From positions 124,001-188,000 of the forward strand of contig NZ_CABPVS010000003.1 of the NCBI RefSeq assembly GCF_902460845.1: 64,000 bases of DNA, read 5' to 3'. Origin of the DNA: Campylobacter concisus (GTDB lineage: Bacteria; Campylobacterota; Campylobacteria; Campylobacterales; Campylobacteraceae). The notes under the pieces are model-generated. The model was not told where the DNA came from. It was given only the letters and a program-made list of their open reading frames with translations, and did no database searches. Made by a program: the position numbers and the translations under genes. Shown piece by piece: positions 60,974 to 64,000 of the stretch (position 1 is the stretch's first letter; each line of letters begins with the position of its first letter).

Positions 60974-61849
60974 TTGTTTAAAGAATTTGCAATAATTGGC
61001 ACCACAGCAAGTGGCAAGAGCGATCTTGCATTTGAGCTTGCAAAGGAGCTTAACGGCGTCATCTTAAGCCTTGATTCGCTTACACTTTATAAAGAGATAG
61101 ATATCGCCAGTGCAAAGCCAAATAAAGAGCAGCTTGAAGCCATAAAACACTTTGGTGTAGATGAAATTTATCCTGATGAAGAATTTAGCGTTGTGGCATT
61201 TTTTGAAATTTATAAAAATGCAAAGAATTTTGCGTGCTTACAAGACTGCCCACTCATCATTACAGGAGGCAGCGGCTTTTATCTAAAATCAATGCTTAGT
61301 GGACTTGCACCAAATGTGCCAAAATGTGAGATAAATTTAAGCAATGAAGAAATTTATGAGCTAGCTGTAAAAATCGATCCTGAGTTTGCAAGTAAATTTA
61401 GTCAAAATGACTCTTATCGCCTCGAAAAGTGGTATCAAATTTATAAATTTAGTAACCAAATCCCAAGCATTTGGCTAAGAGAAAATACTAAAGAGAGCAT
61501 CATAAAAGAGCTAGCGATATTTGAAATTTTATGGGATAAAGATGAGCTTAGAGAACGTATCAAAAAGAGAACAAAAGGTATGCTTGAAGCTGGGCTCATA
61601 GATGAGGCAAAATTTTTGTTTAATAAATACAAAAGTGAGCCAAAACCACTAAAATCAATAGGTTTAAAAGAGTGCAAGCAATTTTTAGATAAAGAAATTT
61701 CTCAAAACGAGCTTGAAGGGCTCATAGCTACGCACACAGCTCAGTTAGCAAAACGTCAGAGAACCTTTAATCGCTCACAGTTTGAAAAAAAATTTGTAGG
61801 TGATTTGAACCAAATTAGAAGTGAAATTTTAAAATTTTTAAGAGAATAA
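60974..61849 (+). CDS. miaA: tRNA dimethylallyltransferase
   Basis: A 291-residue enzyme: P-loop GTTASGKSDLA (9-19), DSLTLYKEIDIASAKP, and GGSGFYLKSMLSGLAP (near 97). Adds dimethylallyl to A37 of tRNAs reading UNN codons. Starts at TTG, since no ATG gives the P-loop at the proper distance. Ends at TAA followed by a hairpin shared with the opposite strand. Confidence 0.95.
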   Translation: MFKEFAIIGTTASGKSDLAFELAKELNGVILSLDSLTLYKEIDIASAKPNKEQLEAIKHFGVDEIYPDEEFSVVAFFEIYKNAKNFACLQDCPLIITGGSGFYLKSMLSGLAPNVPKCEINLSNEEIYELAVKIDPEFASKFSQNDSYRLEKWYQIYKFSNQIPSIWLRENTKESIIKELAIFEILWDKDELRERIKKRTKGMLEAGLIDEAKFLFNKYKSEPKPLKSIGLKECKQFLDKEISQNELEGLIATHTAQLAKRQRTFNRSQFEKKFVGDLNQIRSEILKFLRE

Positions 61850-61872
61850 AAACTAGCCCACAAGGGCTAGTT
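61844..61872 (-). terminator. Terminator after nifU, possibly bidirectional with miaA
   Basis: Nine-pair perfect stem (AACTAGCCC / GGGCTAGTT) with a four-base loop between two convergent genes; the better T tract (TTTTTATT) follows on the minus strand. Confidence 0.75.
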
Positions 61873-61879
61873 AATAAAA

Positions 61880-62872
61880 TCAAATAGGCATTACCCTAAT
61901 TTTTGGGCTTAAGCTCTCTTGCAAGACATTTTCAATCGCATAAAGAGTACCAGTTGAGCCACTTGCACAGCCCGAGCAAGCACCAAGATAGCGGATATAA
62001 ATATCGGTATTTTCTCCGTTATCATTTCTGATATCTAAAATTTCTAAATTTCCACCATCCATCTCAAGCATTGGGCGAATTTCTTTATCTATGACAGACT
62101 CGACTGCTTTTAACTGCCCTACCATCGTCATTTTTTCAAAGCTAATGTCGCCTAAAGTATGATTTGCTTGGGCATTTGCCTGAGCTTCGATCTTCTCACG
62201 CTCCATCTCAGCCCTAGTATCACGCAAAATATCCACCAAATAATATTCTCTTTTTTCATGACCACCAGGCTTTACGCAAGACTTGCAAAATGCACCAGCT
62301 TTGGTGTATTGCGTGATCTCTTCAACTGTGTGAAGGTCATTTAGTCTTATCACTTCTTTAATCGTACCAAGGCTTACCCTAGCGCACTCGCAAACGATGA
62401 TCTCATCTTCAAAATGCTCTGGATCTATGCCTTTATAGCTTGCGGCTGCTGCTTTTATAACATCATACGCCATAACTGAGCAGTGCATCTTTTGAGGCGG
62501 AACAGCCGGTGTTTCTGGGTTATCGCGCATAGCCTTTTCGACATCAAGGTTTGTGATCTTGACTGCTTCATCGACCGTTTTGCCAATACAAAGCTCAGCC
62601 ATCGTATCAGAACTAGCTATCGCTGTGCCACAGCCAAAGCTTTTAAATTTAGCATCTATTATTTTGTCTGTCTTTTCGTCAACAAGCCAGTATAGCCTAA
62701 CCGCATCGCCGCAGCTTTCTGCACCAAAGTCAGCCACAATAAGCTTTGCGTTTGCCTTTTTAGCATCTTCTTCGGTTATCTCCCCCATAAATTTAGGGTT
62801 ATTCATCCTGTCTTGCACTACCTTAGAATACTCATCCCAGATAGAGCCTCCGATCAAATTATTCTTTGCCAT
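61880..62872 (-). CDS. nifU: Iron-sulfur cluster scaffold NifU
   Basis: A 330-residue three-part NifU. IscU-like domain 1-about 140 with scaffold Cys 54, 81 and 131; central 2Fe-2S domain with C161, C163, C196 and C199 (CECARVSLGT and CKSC); C-terminal Nfu domain with CSGC (299-302). It assembles Fe-S clusters with the NifS cysteine desulfurase encoded 17 bases upstream. In Campylobacter and Helicobacter this pair replaces Isc for general cluster assembly. Confidence 0.97.
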   Translation of the reverse strand: MAKNNLIGGSIWDEYSKVVQDRMNNPKFMGEITEEDAKKANAKLIVADFGAESCGDAVRLYWLVDEKTDKIIDAKFKSFGCGTAIASSDTMAELCIGKTVDEAVKITNLDVEKAMRDNPETPAVPPQKMHCSVMAYDVIKAAAASYKGIDPEHFEDEIIVCECARVSLGTIKEVIRLNDLHTVEEITQYTKAGAFCKSCVKPGGHEKREYYLVDILRDTRAEMEREKIEAQANAQANHTLGDISFEKMTMVGQLKAVESVIDKEIRPMLEMDGGNLEILDIRNDNGENTDIYIRYLGACSGCASGSTGTLYAIENVLQESLSPKIRVMPI

Positions 62873-62889
62873 GTTATTTCCTTTAAATT

Positions 62890-64000
<1,111 letters not shown>

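Overview
This window reads as ordinary chromosome from a Campylobacter species of the C. concisus/curvus kind. The evidence is AT-rich DNA with frequent TTG/GTG starts, a CadF-type OmpA porin, AddAB in place of RecBCD, a ccoNOQP cbb3 oxidase, a NikZYXWV-like nickel importer, NifSU iron-sulfur assembly, a MqnP-type prenyltransferase, and a gene order from trxB to miaA that matches what I recall of C. jejuni (about Cj0146c to Cj0166). The species assignment is inference; no rRNA or tRNA gene is present to fix it. I see no prophage, insertion sequence, CRISPR array or defence island.

Layout. 1-2265 (+): the tail of an MFS exporter, then a HI0933-type flavoprotein. 2513-5223 (-): HAD phosphatase, cadF-like ompA, rpsI and rplM. 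5304-10465 (-): addA and addB. 10617-11204 (+): flavin reductase-like protein. 11328-15901 (-): ccoN-O-Q-P followed by DUF4006, a 33-residue membrane microprotein, a TPM-like protein and a FixH-like protein. 15994-24791 (-): an OmpR-type regulator with an altered receiver site, a SafE-like membrane protein, carA, DUF507, a small membrane protein, carB, mreC and mreB. 24801-28482 (-): clpX, lpxA, fabZ and queH. 28509-33212 (-): nickel/peptide ABC transporter genes transcribed Z-Y-X-W-V with interlocking stop/start codons.

After a divergent promoter region holding a NikR-like operator candidate comes a 1102-residue DUF748 protein (+). 37213-42524 (+) holds 4-OT tautomerase, bcp, dsbA-like, ilvE, a band-7 protein, hisIE and two tandem DUF2393 genes. 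42624-45702 (-) holds a lipoprotein, purF, a broken DUF2314-like gene and dapB. 45849-59666 (-) is a long gene train: trxB, a cysteine-free thioredoxin-like protein, trxA, yraN, hom, an aminotransferase, envelope proteins, rlmB, rsmI, rpmE, rsmE, queD, queE, moaA, two hypotheticals and mqnP/ubiA. 59757-61849 (+): a flavoprotein-like gene with a degenerate dinucleotide motif, then miaA. 61880-64000 (-): nifU and the truncated end of nifS.

Functionally the window combines respiration (cbb3 oxidase and its small accessory genes, menaquinone), envelope building (MreBC, LpxA, FabZ, CadF), metal and Fe-S supply (Nik, NifSU), queuosine synthesis (QueD, QueE, QueH), redox repair (Trx, Bcp, DsbA) and amino acid/nucleotide synthesis. 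The most noteworthy items are the undescribed 33-aa membrane microprotein in the cbb3 operon, the DUF2314 pseudogene with two lesions, the NikR-like operator, the D-to-N receiver substitution in the regulator next to ccoN, and the thioredoxin-fold protein without cysteines set between trxA and trxB. No spectacular new system is evident.
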